Shown piece after piece: positions 49,077 to 58,432 of a DNA stretch of 64,000 nucleotides. A program made the position numbers and the translations under genes. The first letter of the stretch is position 1. Every line of letters begins with the position of its first letter. The DNA comes from Thalassolituus maritimus (GTDB lineage: Bacteria; Pseudomonadota; Gammaproteobacteria; Pseudomonadales; Oceanobacteraceae): contig CAJWBH010000007.1 in NCBI GenBank assembly GCA_913019975.1, forward strand, positions 62,001 through 126,000, read 5' to 3'. The notes below the pieces were generated by a model that worked only from the letters and a program-made list of their open reading frames with translations, ran no database searches and was not told the DNA's origin.

Positions 49077-49769
49077 ATGGACCAGAGATCACCTGCCATC
49101 GAACGAAGAATACTTCTTTTTGGTCAGACAAACCTTGAGAACTCGATACTGATCGGCAATGTTCATCAGAACACAGGTATTGAGTGTCAGCTGATAGATG
49201 TTCGTCACTGGCGGGCAGAGTGGGAATTCGAAGCAGACAGAGTGATTGCTTTGATTGATTCCGGGAGCGCAGCTCCAGAACGTATCCGCGAGCTGGTGGA
49301 TTGTCTTCATGACCTGCAAGCCGATGTTGGTATTGCCGTATTTAATGTGGCGAAACGACACCCCTCCGAACAGCTGATAAGTTGGCCTAAACTGAATGGT
49401 CTATTCTACATCGGTACGACCCACAGCCAGTTGTGTCGAGGCATTGAAAGTCTGTTTCTCGGCGAGCTCTGGCTACCACGCCATCTCATGGCGGCTTTTC
49501 TTGAGAGAACCCGCGAGCGCCCTAAAAACGCCACCGGCTTTGCCGGTATTCTCACTCGTCGTGAAAAGCAGATACTGCGCCTGACGGCAACAGGGGCGAC
49601 AAACGCTGAAGTGGCTGATGAACTCAACGTCAGCATGCATACGGTAAAAACTCACGTTTATAACCTGTTCCGGAAAATCGGCGTGACCAACCGAATTCAG
49701 GCGGTGAACTGGGCAAAAGAAAATATGCACGAGCTGCATGACAAGGAAGAAGCAGAAGCAACAGGATAA
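49077..49769 (+). CDS. LuxR-family (CsgD-like) transcription regulator
   Basis: This 230-residue protein has an N-terminal receiver-like region without a clear phosphoacceptor (RRILLFGQTNLENSIL) and a C-terminal LuxR helix-turn-helix (LTRREKQILRLTATGATNAE, ELNVSMHTVKTHVYNLFRKI). The layout resembles CsgD, which controls biofilm matrix genes. GGAG lies 7 bases before the ATG at 49077. It lies 77 bp upstream of uvrA on the same strand. Target genes are unknown. Confidence 0.85.
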   Translation: MDQRSPAIERRILLFGQTNLENSILIGNVHQNTGIECQLIDVRHWRAEWEFEADRVIALIDSGSAAPERIRELVDCLHDLQADVGIAVFNVAKRHPSEQLISWPKLNGLFYIGTTHSQLCRGIESLFLGELWLPRHLMAAFLERTRERPKNATGFAGILTRREKQILRLTATGATNAEVADELNVSMHTVKTHVYNLFRKIGVTNRIQAVNWAKENMHELHDKEEAEATG

Positions 49770-49846
49770 TTCACAGTAAAAGCGGCTGAACCCGTCTTCG
49801 CCTTGCTTTACAATGGGGGTTTTGACTCAGGTAGTGAAAGCTCCAC

Positions 49847-52678
49847 ATGGATAAAATTCTCGTTCGCGGCGCACGTACACACAACCTCAAAAACGTCGAT
49901 ATTGATATTCCACGGGATAAGCTCGTGGTAATCACGGGTCTCAGTGGCTCGGGCAAATCCTCTCTGGCGTTTGACACTCTGTACGCTGAAGGGCAGCGGC
50001 GCTACGTTGAGTCACTATCTACTTATGCTCGCCAGTTCCTGTCGATGATGGAAAAGCCCGACGTCGATCTGATTGAAGGCTTATCTCCGGCGATTTCTAT
50101 TGAACAGAAATCGACCTCTCATAATCCTCGCTCGACCGTTGGTACTGTCACCGAAATCTACGATTACCTACGTCTGCTGTTTGCGCGTGTCGGAACGCCG
50201 CGCTGCCCGGATCATGATGTGCCTCTGGAAGCTCAGACTGTGAGCCAGATGGTTGATGAAATTATGCTGCTACCCGCAGACAGTAAATGCATGATTCTCG
50301 GGCCTGTAATCCGGGATCGAAAAGGTGAGCACCTGCATGTATTTGAAAGCCTGCGTGCACAGGGTTTTATTCGTGTTCGTGTAGACGGCACTGTGTGTGA
50401 CCTCGATGATACTCCCGACCTTGATAAGCGCAAAAAGCACACGATCGAGGTCGTGGTAGATCGTTTTAAAGTCAAAGAAGGTATTGAGCAGCGCCTGTCA
50501 GAATCCATCGAGACCTGTCTCGAACTCAGTGGTGGTCTGGTGCTGGTCGCTGATATGGATGCGCCCGAGAAAGAACCCATGATGTTCTCTTCTCAGTTTT
50601 CCTGTCCGCACTGTGGTTACAGCCTTTCAGAGCTGGAGCCTCGTCTCTTTTCATTTAACAACCCGGCCGGTGCCTGTCAGACGTGTGATGGTCTGGGTGT
50701 GAAACAGTATTTCGACCCTGACCGCGTCGTACACGATGATTCTCTGAGTGTGGGCGAAGGCGCGATTCGCGGCTGGGACCGTCGTAGCGTTTATTACTAT
50801 CAGATGTTGTGTTCAGTGGCGGATCATTATGGCTTTGATATTGATACGGCTCTGGCAGACCTGAAGCCTGAACATCGCGATGCAATACTGCGTGGCTCTG
50901 GTGATGAAAAAATCGAATTTATTTACGTGAATTCCCGTGGTGATCGCGTCAGCAAATCTCACCCGTTTGAAGGGGTGCTGCCAAACCTTGAGCGGCGTTA
51001 CCGCGAAACCGACTCTCAGATGGTGCTTGAGGAATTGTCTAAGTACCTGAGCATTCAGCCGTGCCCTGCGTGTGATGGTTCACGTCTGCGACGTGAGGCC
51101 CGTAACGTTTTTGTGGGCGATAAAACCATTCATGCCTGCACCAGCATGCCGGTCGAAGATGCTCATAACTATTTTTCAGAATTTCAGATGGATGGCCATA
51201 AAGGTGAAATTGCTGAAAAAATTCTGAAAGAAATTCGTGATCGTCTGCAATTTCTGGTCAATGTCGGTCTTGAATATCTGACACTTAACCGTAGCTCTGA
51301 CACGCTCTCGGGTGGTGAAGCTCAGCGGATTCGCCTGGCTTCTCAGATCGGTGCTGGTCTTGTTGGGGTGATGTATATTCTTGATGAACCATCGATTGGT
51401 CTGCATCAACGTGACAATGACCGCCTGCTTAAAACCCTGTTCCACCTTCGTGATCTTGGTAATACCGTACTCGTTGTCGAACACGATGAAGACGCAATTC
51501 GTAGTGCCGATCATCTGATCGATATTGGCCCGGGTGCTGGTGTGCATGGCGGTGAAGTGATTGCGCAAGGCACACCCGCTCAGGTGATGAAGAATAAAAA
51601 CTCTGTCACGGGGGAATACCTCAGCGGCAAACGGGCTATCGCTCTTCCGGAAAAGCGTACGCCATATGACAAGAAAAAAGTCATGACGTTAAAAGGCGCT
51701 AACGGTAACAACCTGGACAGTGTTGATCTGACCATTCCTTTGGGGCTGATGACCTGTATCACCGGGGTTTCCGGTTCGGGTAAATCAACCCTGATTAACC
51801 GCACTTTATACCCGCTGGCTGCGACAGCACTGAACGGTGCAACCACGCTTAAGCCTTCGGAGCATAAAAGTATCACGGGGCTGAATCAGCTCGATAAAGT
51901 CGTGGATATTGATCAGTCTCCGATTGGTCGTACTCCGCGCTCCAACCCTGCGACTTACACCGGGATATTCACTCCGGTTCGTGAAATATTCGCTGGAACA
52001 CAGGAAGCGCGCTCACGCGGTTATAAAGCCGGTCGTTTTTCTTTCAATGTGAAAGGCGGACGTTGTGAGGCCTGTCAGGGCGATGGTGTGATCAAAGTCG
52101 AAATGCACTTCCTGGCTGATATCTATGTGCCGTGCGATGTCTGTAAAGGTAAGCGTTACAACCGTGAAACTCTGGATATCCGCTACAAGGGTAAGAATAT
52201 CCATGAGGTGCTGGATATGACGGTCGAAGATGCGCGTGAGTTCTTTGATGCTATCCCGGCAGTGGCACGTAAGCTTCAGACACTGATGGACGTCGGTCTC
52301 AGTTATATTCGCCTTGGTCAGGCAGCGACCACGTTGTCCGGTGGTGAAGCGCAGCGTATTAAGTTAGCGAAAGAACTGTCTAAGCGGGATACCGGTAAGA
52401 CACTCTACATTCTTGATGAGCCGACCACGGGCCTTCACTTTCATGACATCGAACAGCTGTTAGTTGTTCTGCATCGTCTTCGTGATCATGGTAATACCGT
52501 GGTGGTGATCGAGCATAACCTTGATGTCATCAAAACCGCCGACTGGATTGTTGATCTGGGCCCAGAAGGTGGTTCGAAGGGCGGCTTGATTATCGGTGAA
52601 GGTACTCCTGAAGACATCGGTGCGATGGAGCACTCGCATACCGGGCGCTTCCTGCAGCCTCTTCTCGAACGTGGGTAA
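49847..52678 (+). CDS. uvrA: Excinuclease ABC subunit A, UvrA
   Basis: This 943-residue protein has two ABC ATPase modules (Walker [13 protein letters not shown] and [12 protein letters not shown], signatures [12 protein letters not shown] and [12 protein letters not shown]). It has zinc-finger cysteine pairs ([29 protein letters not shown]). It scans DNA for bulky lesions in nucleotide excision repair with UvrB. No LexA box (CTGT-N8-ACAG) was found upstream, so SOS control is not evident from this window. Confidence 0.98.
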   Translation: MDKILVRGARTHNLKNVDIDIPRDKLVVITGLSGSGKSSLAFDTLYAEGQRRYVESLSTYARQFLSMMEKPDVDLIEGLSPAISIEQKSTSHNPRSTVGTVTEIYDYLRLLFARVGTPRCPDHDVPLEAQTVSQMVDEIMLLPADSKCMILGPVIRDRKGEHLHVFESLRAQGFIRVRVDGTVCDLDDTPDLDKRKKHTIEVVVDRFKVKEGIEQRLSESIETCLELSGGLVLVADMDAPEKEPMMFSSQFSCPHCGYSLSELEPRLFSFNNPAGACQTCDGLGVKQYFDPDRVVHDDSLSVGEGAIRGWDRRSVYYYQMLCSVADHYGFDIDTALADLKPEHRDAILRGSGDEKIEFIYVNSRGDRVSKSHPFEGVLPNLERRYRETDSQMVLEELSKYLSIQPCPACDGSRLRREARNVFVGDKTIHACTSMPVEDAHNYFSEFQMDGHKGEIAEKILKEIRDRLQFLVNVGLEYLTLNRSSDTLSGGEAQRIRLASQIGAGLVGVMYILDEPSIGLHQRDNDRLLKTLFHLRDLGNTVLVVEHDEDAIRSADHLIDIGPGAGVHGGEVIAQGTPAQVMKNKNSVTGEYLSGKRAIALPEKRTPYDKKKVMTLKGANGNNLDSVDLTIPLGLMTCITGVSGSGKSTLINRTLYPLAATALNGATTLKPSEHKSITGLNQLDKVVDIDQSPIGRTPRSNPATYTGIFTPVREIFAGTQEARSRGYKAGRFSFNVKGGRCEACQGDGVIKVEMHFLADIYVPCDVCKGKRYNRETLDIRYKGKNIHEVLDMTVEDAREFFDAIPAVARKLQTLMDVGLSYIRLGQAATTLSGGEAQRIKLAKELSKRDTGKTLYILDEPTTGLHFHDIEQLLVVLHRLRDHGNTVVVIEHNLDVIKTADWIVDLGPEGGSKGGLIIGEGTPEDIGAMEHSHTGRFLQPLLERG

Positions 52679-52696
52679 AGCTTTGATGAGGCTGCG

Positions 52697-53251
52697 ATGA
52701 GCAGGTCGGTCTGTGATGGCTGCGGGAGGCCAGAGAAGGTCTGCCTCTGCAGCCATCTGATTCATTATGAGCTGCCGTTTCGTTTGGTGATCTGGCAGGA
52801 TCCGGACGAAGCTAAGCATCCATTGTCCACAGCGCCCTTACTCGAACGCAGTATCAAGGGGTGCGAACTGAAAGTTGGCGATCAATTTACCTTTGAAGAA
52901 GTATTCGCGGTGCCAGCAGACGCTGGTGTTGCGCTCCTCTACCCATCGGACGAATGCTCAATCGAAGCAGATGTGCAAGCCATTCATACGGTGTTGGTAC
53001 TCGACGGCACCTGGCGCAAAGTCCGGCGCTTAACGTTACTTAATCCCTGGTTATTATCGCTTCCCAGATTATCGCTCAGCCCGGACGGACCGTCTGAATA
53101 TCTCCGTACCAGTCAGGTGGAAGGCGGCGTCAGTACGCTGGAGGCTGTGTTGATGATGGCGCATCAGTGCGCGCCTGAAGGTAACTACCTTGAGGGGATT
53201 GGTGTCCTGCAACGTATGGCAGAGTTGCAGGAGCAGATGCGTCGTCGGTAA
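52697..53251 (+). CDS. DTW-domain tRNA aminocarboxypropyltransferase (TapT/YfiP-like)
   Basis: This 184-residue protein has an N-terminal zinc-binding CDGCGRPEKVCLC and the DTW motif LDGTWRKVRRL, followed by YLRTSQVEGGVSTLEA. TapT makes the acp3U modification in tRNA from AdoMet. It follows uvrA by 18 bp and may be cotranscribed. It converges with the cyclase-like gene. Confidence 0.9.
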   Translation: MSRSVCDGCGRPEKVCLCSHLIHYELPFRLVIWQDPDEAKHPLSTAPLLERSIKGCELKVGDQFTFEEVFAVPADAGVALLYPSDECSIEADVQAIHTVLVLDGTWRKVRRLTLLNPWLLSLPRLSLSPDGPSEYLRTSQVEGGVSTLEAVLMMAHQCAPEGNYLEGIGVLQRMAELQEQMRRR

Positions 53252-53266
53252 GTGAGGTGCTGGTGG

Positions 53267-54607
53267 TCAGGCGCTTTCAGTCATACTGGTGATGTGTTTC
53301 ATCTGGCGCTGAATCAGAGATTCTGTTTTCTCTGGTAGCTGGTTAAGCCAGTAGGTTGGCTGCACGCCACCATGCAGGTCACGAATATTCGGACCCTCGC
53401 TCCAGATGATATCGTGGCCGTCTTCAAGCATTTCTATCAAGGTCTGGCTGGCAATGATCCGGCGTTCTTCACTTTGCGCCGCCAGGTGGTATGCCCAGTG
53501 CACAGCATCACCAATCAGGCTGTATTGAGTCGACACGCCATCCTGAAGAGGCGCCATAAGTACCGGGCCCCAGTGAGCTGCAACGTTAAACTCAAGCGGA
53601 AGTACCCCAGAGCTCGTTTCGTGCAGGTGATTAACCAGGCTGGTAAACAGGCGCGCCGCATACAGACAGTGCATGGCGGCGTTGCGGTCACGGCCGGGTA
53701 CGCCAAACAGCATAACGACACCGTCGCCCAGGTAGCGGTCAACTTTACCGTTGTAGAGCTTAGCGGCTTGAGAGAGCAGGCGATGATATTGATTCAGCGT
53801 GGTGGTCAGCTCTTCAGCGCTGAGACGTTGCTGAAGTAGTTCAAGGTCCTGAATCTCAATAAAAAGCATGGCGCAGTCGTAGTACTTCATCGGGTCAGGG
53901 AATGGGGTGTCTTCATTGCCCATGAACTGCCCGAGAGCAACCTCAACCGCGCGACGTTGTTGCTCACGTTTGGATATGTCGCCCAGAACGGAGTGCAGTG
54001 ACTGCAGGTCTGGGTCTCCCGGCCCCATCGGTAGGGTCAGCTCTTCACCATCGCGCCAGCCGCTGAGTTTCGTTCGCAGCTGGCGTAGGTAGCGTGCGTA
54101 CTTCTCACTTAGCATCCAGCCCGCCAGGCCCGCAATCAGACTCAGGGCTGCAGTGACCAGCAGACTTTGCGAAGCCACTCGTGTCGCTGCTGTCTGCGCC
54201 GGAGCATCTGTTGTATAACCTTCCAGTGAGCCATAAAGAGTACCGTCCTGGCGGATCTCGACGGGCATCATGGTCAGTTCTGCGTTAATACGCCCGGCAC
54301 TGGCTGCTGGCTTGCCTTCGCGGTCAAGCACGCGAATGGCAGGCATAGCATTACCGGCGTCCCATTCACTCAAGGTCAGGTTCAGGGTAATCCGGTCGTC
54401 CCGCACTAATGCTGGAGTCAGTAATGCACCGAGATGTTGCAGCTGACGCGTGTTTTCTGAAGTGAGTTGCTGGTGGGCGTAACTGCGTACCTCGGTATAG
54501 GCGAGAGCGCTCAGTACGATGCCCGCAATCAGGACCATGACCGCTGCCAGTAGACCAGCGCGCTGGCTGGTGTTGAGTGTTTCGCTGAATGTGCGGAGAT
54601 TGGGCAT
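53267..54607 (-). CDS. Class III adenylate/guanylate cyclase-like membrane protein
   Basis: This 446-residue protein has two membrane segments (about 18-38 and 150-170) flanking a periplasmic sensor region, then a HAMP-like linker and a cyclase homology domain (about 235-420). The second metal site is present (YLGDGVVMLFG), but the first reads MLFIEIQDLELL with Glu where Asp is normal, so activity is uncertain. An opposing-subunit Asn/Arg region is visible at SLIGDAVHWAYHLAAQSEER. It is divergent from the small gene at 54752. Confidence 0.82.
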   Translation of the reverse strand: MPNLRTFSETLNTSQRAGLLAAVMVLIAGIVLSALAYTEVRSYAHQQLTSENTRQLQHLGALLTPALVRDDRITLNLTLSEWDAGNAMPAIRVLDREGKPAASAGRINAELTMMPVEIRQDGTLYGSLEGYTTDAPAQTAATRVASQSLLVTAALSLIAGLAGWMLSEKYARYLRQLRTKLSGWRDGEELTLPMGPGDPDLQSLHSVLGDISKREQQRRAVEVALGQFMGNEDTPFPDPMKYYDCAMLFIEIQDLELLQQRLSAEELTTTLNQYHRLLSQAAKLYNGKVDRYLGDGVVMLFGVPGRDRNAAMHCLYAARLFTSLVNHLHETSSGVLPLEFNVAAHWGPVLMAPLQDGVSTQYSLIGDAVHWAYHLAAQSEERRIIASQTLIEMLEDGHDIIWSEGPNIRDLHGGVQPTYWLNQLPEKTESLIQRQMKHITSMTESA

Positions 54608-54751
54608 CGGCTGTCCTGATAATTCTAAATTTCCATAACTTTAATGGTATTATATGCCGCGCTTGTCGCAACGCCAGCACCGAACACGACTTCTGTGATG
54701 GATGACAGCTAGTAAATTACAGTTTAGATATAGTTTAGATGAGGAATGACC

Positions 54752-54922
54752 ATGAGTGATGTGAAACAGTCTCTGCAGGACAAACTGGCACAACTTGAGA
54801 AAGGTCTGTTTCTGATGAGTGTTGACCGCGTGCGTGCTCTGTCTGTACACGAGACCGTTGAACTGATCGAAGAACTGCGTGCCGTGGTTGCCGCAGCGAA
54901 ATCAGACACCGACAAACTCTGA
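54752..54922 (+). CDS. Small unknown protein (56 residues)
   Basis: ATG at 54752 follows GAGGA with 6-7 base spacing, and the frame is open to TGA at 54920-54922. The 56-residue product (MSDVKQSLQDKLAQLEKGLF at the start) is predicted helical, with a possible coiled coil and no membrane segment. A tandem repeat AGTTTAGATAT-AGTTTAGAT lies just upstream. It is followed by serB 23 bp later on the same strand. I do not recognise a family. Codon use is like that of the neighbours, which supports a real gene. Confidence 0.65.
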   Translation: MSDVKQSLQDKLAQLEKGLFLMSVDRVRALSVHETVELIEELRAVVAAAKSDTDKL

Positions 54923-54945
54923 TCTGCAGATTAAGCGAGACCTCC

Positions 54946-56154
54946 GTGACGGAATTAGTGCTCATTCGTATCACCGGTGCTGACAAGCCCGGTGTTACTG
55001 CGACCATCAGTAGTATCCTTGCACAGTATGAAGTGACAGTACTGGATATCGGTCAGGCCGAAATCCACGACTCGCTTTCGTTAGGGATACTGGCAGCCAT
55101 CCCGTCAACGGCGGAAGCAGCTCCGGTTCTGAAAGACGTACTTTTCAGAATCCACGAAATGGGGCTGTCAGTCTCGTTCACTCCGGTGACGCCTGAAAGC
55201 TACGAGCACTGGGTCGCTGGTCAGGGGAAACCCCGTCATATCATCACGCTGTTAGCGCGGACCATTCAGGCCGACGCTATCGCACGCGTGACTTCTATTG
55301 CTGCCGAGCACAACCTCAATATTGACCAGATCAGTCGCCTTTCTGGCCGTGTCCCGCTGGATAAGCAAAGCGAGACAACCCGCGCCTGTGTCGAGTTTTC
55401 TGTTCGCGGTGAAGCAAATCAGACTGCCATGCGAGCGCAGTTTCTGGAAGCCGCCAACGATCTGAACGTTGATATCGCCTTCCAGGAAGATGATGTGTAC
55501 CGACGTACCCGTCGCCTTGTCTGCTTCGATATGGATTCGACCCTGATCGAAACCGAAGTGATCGACGAACTTGCTCACGCCGCCGGCGTAGGTGAGCAGG
55601 TGGCTGAAATCACCGAGCGGGCAATGCAGGGAGAACTCGACTTCACACAGAGTTTTGAACAGCGGGTTGCGCTATTGAAAGGTCTGAGTGGGGACGTGTT
55701 GCAGGGCATTGCTGAGCGCCTGCCTGTTACAGAGGGTGCTGAGCGTCTGATCCGTAACCTGAAAGCGCTGGGCTACAAAACCGCGATTCTGTCAGGTGGC
55801 TTTACCTATTTCGGGCGTTATCTCCAGTCTCAGCTGGGCATTGATTACGTCTACGCGAATGAGCTTGAGATGGAAGGCAACGTCGTGACGGGGCGCGTGA
55901 CCGGGCGTGTTGTTGATGGTCAGCGTAAAGCTGAGCTACTACGTGAACTCGCCGAGCGTGAGGGCATCCGCCTCGAGCAGACCATCGCCGTGGGTGATGG
56001 TGCGAATGATCTGCCGATGTTATCGGTGGCTGGTCTTGGCATCGCGTTCCGTGCGAAGCCACTGGTACGTGAAAACGCCAAACATGCGATCTCAACACTG
56101 GGGTTGGATGGGCTACTTTATCTTCTTGGTTACCACGACCGCGATATTCATTAA
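54946..56154 (+). CDS. serB: Phosphoserine phosphatase SerB with N-terminal ACT domains
   Basis: This 402-residue enzyme has two ACT-like domains (about 5-170; VLIRITGADKPGVTATISSI) and a HAD phosphatase (about 185-395) with the nucleophile in CFDMDSTLIETEVIDELA, SGGFTYF and VGDGANDLPML. It makes serine, and the ACT part probably senses serine. GTG at 54946 is the start. It is followed by a terminator and the convergent fimX-like gene. Confidence 0.95.
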   Translation: MTELVLIRITGADKPGVTATISSILAQYEVTVLDIGQAEIHDSLSLGILAAIPSTAEAAPVLKDVLFRIHEMGLSVSFTPVTPESYEHWVAGQGKPRHIITLLARTIQADAIARVTSIAAEHNLNIDQISRLSGRVPLDKQSETTRACVEFSVRGEANQTAMRAQFLEAANDLNVDIAFQEDDVYRRTRRLVCFDMDSTLIETEVIDELAHAAGVGEQVAEITERAMQGELDFTQSFEQRVALLKGLSGDVLQGIAERLPVTEGAERLIRNLKALGYKTAILSGGFTYFGRYLQSQLGIDYVYANELEMEGNVVTGRVTGRVVDGQRKAELLRELAEREGIRLEQTIAVGDGANDLPMLSVAGLGIAFRAKPLVRENAKHAISTLGLDGLLYLLGYHDRDIH

Positions 56155-56212
56155 GCGCGGGTGCTGCTCAGCCAGTTCCCAGGTCCTTTTATCGAGCTCG
56201 CATTATAGAGAG

Positions 56213-56240
56213 CAGAGCTTCTACTGATGTAGAAGCTCTG
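56213..56240. terminator. Hairpin between serB and the fimX-like gene
   Basis: CAGAGCTTCTAC-tgat-GTAGAAGCTCTG is a perfect 12-bp stem between the convergent stops. The T-runs on each side are weak, but position and stem suit a two-way terminator. Confidence 0.75.
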
Positions 56241-56242
56241 GC

Positions 56243-58333
56243 TTATTCTTCTGAGAAGTTATACGTCATATCCGCCTGTGGCGCCTGAACGTAATAGCCC
56301 TGAATAAAGTGAACACTGTAGTGCCAGATATTGGCCACGGTGGATGAATTTTCGATGAATGGGGCGATACTGATTTTCCCTGCCTCGTGTACCTCGCTGA
56401 GCAGCTCTTTCAACGCTTTGTTGCCGTTAGCGTTATCGCCACCAATCTCGCGGATATATGAACCGTCGACTTTTACGTAATCAATATCTACCTGTTGCAG
56501 TAGGCGCATCGGCTCCAGCTCGCAGCCAAAACGACTGACAGCGGTGCTGATGCCAAGCGCGCGTACCAGATAACAGAAGCGCTTGGCAGGCGCTGCATGG
56601 CGTACGGCATCTTCTTCAGAAAACTGAAAAATGATCGCGTTGTGATTGAGTCCGGCGGCTTTCAGTGCGACCTGAACCCAGGCGGGTAGCTTCTCATCGC
56701 GCAGAGACGCCCCAGTAATATTGATAAAGAGCTTGGTGTCTTTACCTTGTTTCTGACGCTCAGAAAGAAGCTTGGTAGCATGCAGGATGACCCAGCGATC
56801 CAGTTTCCGTTTGAGCGTATCACTTACCTCGGCGCTGTTAATAAATGCCCCGGCCTGAGAGTCTGAGGCATCTCCTCCGGGTAATCGAAGCAGCACTTCG
56901 TAATGCTCGGCATCATCCCCCCGCATACTGATCAGAGGCTGAAACAGTAAACGTAACTGATTACGTGACAGTGCCGTCGTGATCTGCTTTTCCATCGAGC
57001 GCGTTTGTCGTGCCTCCGATTTGTCTTCCGGCATAAACAGGTGAGCGCTGCTGCTCGCCTGTTTGTTTTCTTCGGCAGCTGCATCGCAGGCAAGGTGAGC
57101 CTGCTGCAGGATCTCGGTCGGTACTGGGCTGGCGTCTGTGATCAATGTTATGCCAAGGCTGAGTGTTGGCTGTACGGTACGCTGTTCCAGATCAATGAGG
57201 AGATTATTGACCGTGCTGATCAGTTTCTGGGCTTGCTGACGTGCCTTGGCTGGGTCACCACCTGGCATCATCCAGATAAAAGTATCGTCTGATATGCGTG
57301 CGGTGACATCGTATTCATGCGCGATGCTGCTCAGGCACTGACTGATTTCGCGGATCACCGTATCGCTGGATTCAATACCAACATCGCGGCGTATAGTATC
57401 GAAGCCATTAATTTCCGCGTAAACCAGAGTGCTGTACTGTTTTTCGAGAACGGCGTGATCGACAGCGCGTGTCAGGCGTTCCAGGAAATATTCCTTGTTG
57501 TGTAACTGCGTGACCACATCGCGGTGTCGCAGTTCTGTCAACTCAGCAGCCAATTCGCTCTCTGTATCACGACGACTGATCTGAATCTGATTACATGGCT
57601 CGTCGCTGTAGGTGGCGTCACTGAAGCTCATGGTCATCGGAAATTGCTCACCATCCGGCAGAACGCCCGTGGTTTCGAGCTCAAAGCTATCAGGTATGCC
57701 GGTGCGGTATTGCTTCAGGAAATCCTTAAAACTCGCCTGGCTGTCCGAGGCAATCATGTCCATGATCGGCATACCCTCGAGGTCTTCAACTGATTCATAA
57801 CCGAACATTTCAAGATAGGCAGAATTTGCATGGACATGCATACCATCGTGAATGTAGGCGATCGGGTCGCGTGAACTTTCCAGCAGCATGCGCGAGCGCT
57901 TCTCTGCGTCTCGTAGTTTAACCTTTAACAGCCGGACTTCCTGGCGGTTGCGCAAGTGCTCGACTTCGCGTCGGATGGTCTGCATCAGGATGTTGCTTTC
58001 ATCAAAAGCAACTACAGCACTGGCGCCTTTGGTCAGAGCACTTTCGAGAAGAGCGTTGCTGGAATTTGCCGGTATGAGGATCAAAGGAATATCGTAGTTC
58101 AGTCGATGAATCTGACTCAGCAACTCAGTGAACTCAATGTTCTCCAGATCCGGGTCAGCCACAACGACGTCCCACTGGGCGGACTTCAGGGCTTCCTCAA
58201 ACTGCTCATGAGTAATCACTGTCCGCGCACGTGTACTGAACCCGGAATTACGCATCAGACTGACGAGCTGTTCTGCGTCGTTCTGAGTCTGCGTCAGTAA
58301 CAGGAGTTGCAATGTGTCACGGGATAGCGACAT
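56243..58333 (-). CDS. fimX: FimX-like c-di-GMP receptor (REC-PAS-GGDEF-EAL)
   Basis: This 696-residue protein has a receiver-like N-terminus (about 8-125), a PAS domain (about 145-265), a degenerate GGDEF domain (SDDTFIW in place of GGDEF, about 285-430) and a degenerate EAL domain (YEVLLRLPGG in place of EAL, about 445-690). This is the layout and length of FimX, which binds c-di-GMP without turning it over and promotes type IV pilus assembly at the pole. It lies next to serB as in Pseudomonas aeruginosa. The next gene on this strand is a PilZ-like protein. Confidence 0.88.
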   Translation of the reverse strand: MSLSRDTLQLLLLTQTQNDAEQLVSLMRNSGFSTRARTVITHEQFEEALKSAQWDVVVADPDLENIEFTELLSQIHRLNYDIPLILIPANSSNALLESALTKGASAVVAFDESNILMQTIRREVEHLRNRQEVRLLKVKLRDAEKRSRMLLESSRDPIAYIHDGMHVHANSAYLEMFGYESVEDLEGMPIMDMIASDSQASFKDFLKQYRTGIPDSFELETTGVLPDGEQFPMTMSFSDATYSDEPCNQIQISRRDTESELAAELTELRHRDVVTQLHNKEYFLERLTRAVDHAVLEKQYSTLVYAEINGFDTIRRDVGIESSDTVIREISQCLSSIAHEYDVTARISDDTFIWMMPGGDPAKARQQAQKLISTVNNLLIDLEQRTVQPTLSLGITLITDASPVPTEILQQAHLACDAAAEENKQASSSAHLFMPEDKSEARQTRSMEKQITTALSRNQLRLLFQPLISMRGDDAEHYEVLLRLPGGDASDSQAGAFINSAEVSDTLKRKLDRWVILHATKLLSERQKQGKDTKLFINITGASLRDEKLPAWVQVALKAAGLNHNAIIFQFSEEDAVRHAAPAKRFCYLVRALGISTAVSRFGCELEPMRLLQQVDIDYVKVDGSYIREIGGDNANGNKALKELLSEVHEAGKISIAPFIENSSTVANIWHYSVHFIQGYYVQAPQADMTYNFSEE

Positions 58334-58400
58334 GAGTGGACATACCTCGGTTGAAGAAAACCCGGAATTATAGGTGCTGTCGAATCAAAGAAAAACGGCA

Positions 58401-58423
58401 CAGGTGACAAATTTTGTCACCTG
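58401..58423 (-). terminator. Terminator after the PilZ-like gene
   Basis: CAGGTGACAAA-a-TTTGTCACCTG on the minus strand is followed by TGCCGTTTTTCTTT. It lies 10 bases after the stop of the 603-residue protein and before the fimX-like gene, which has its own start. Confidence 0.85.
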
Positions 58424-58432
58424 TTGGCCCGA

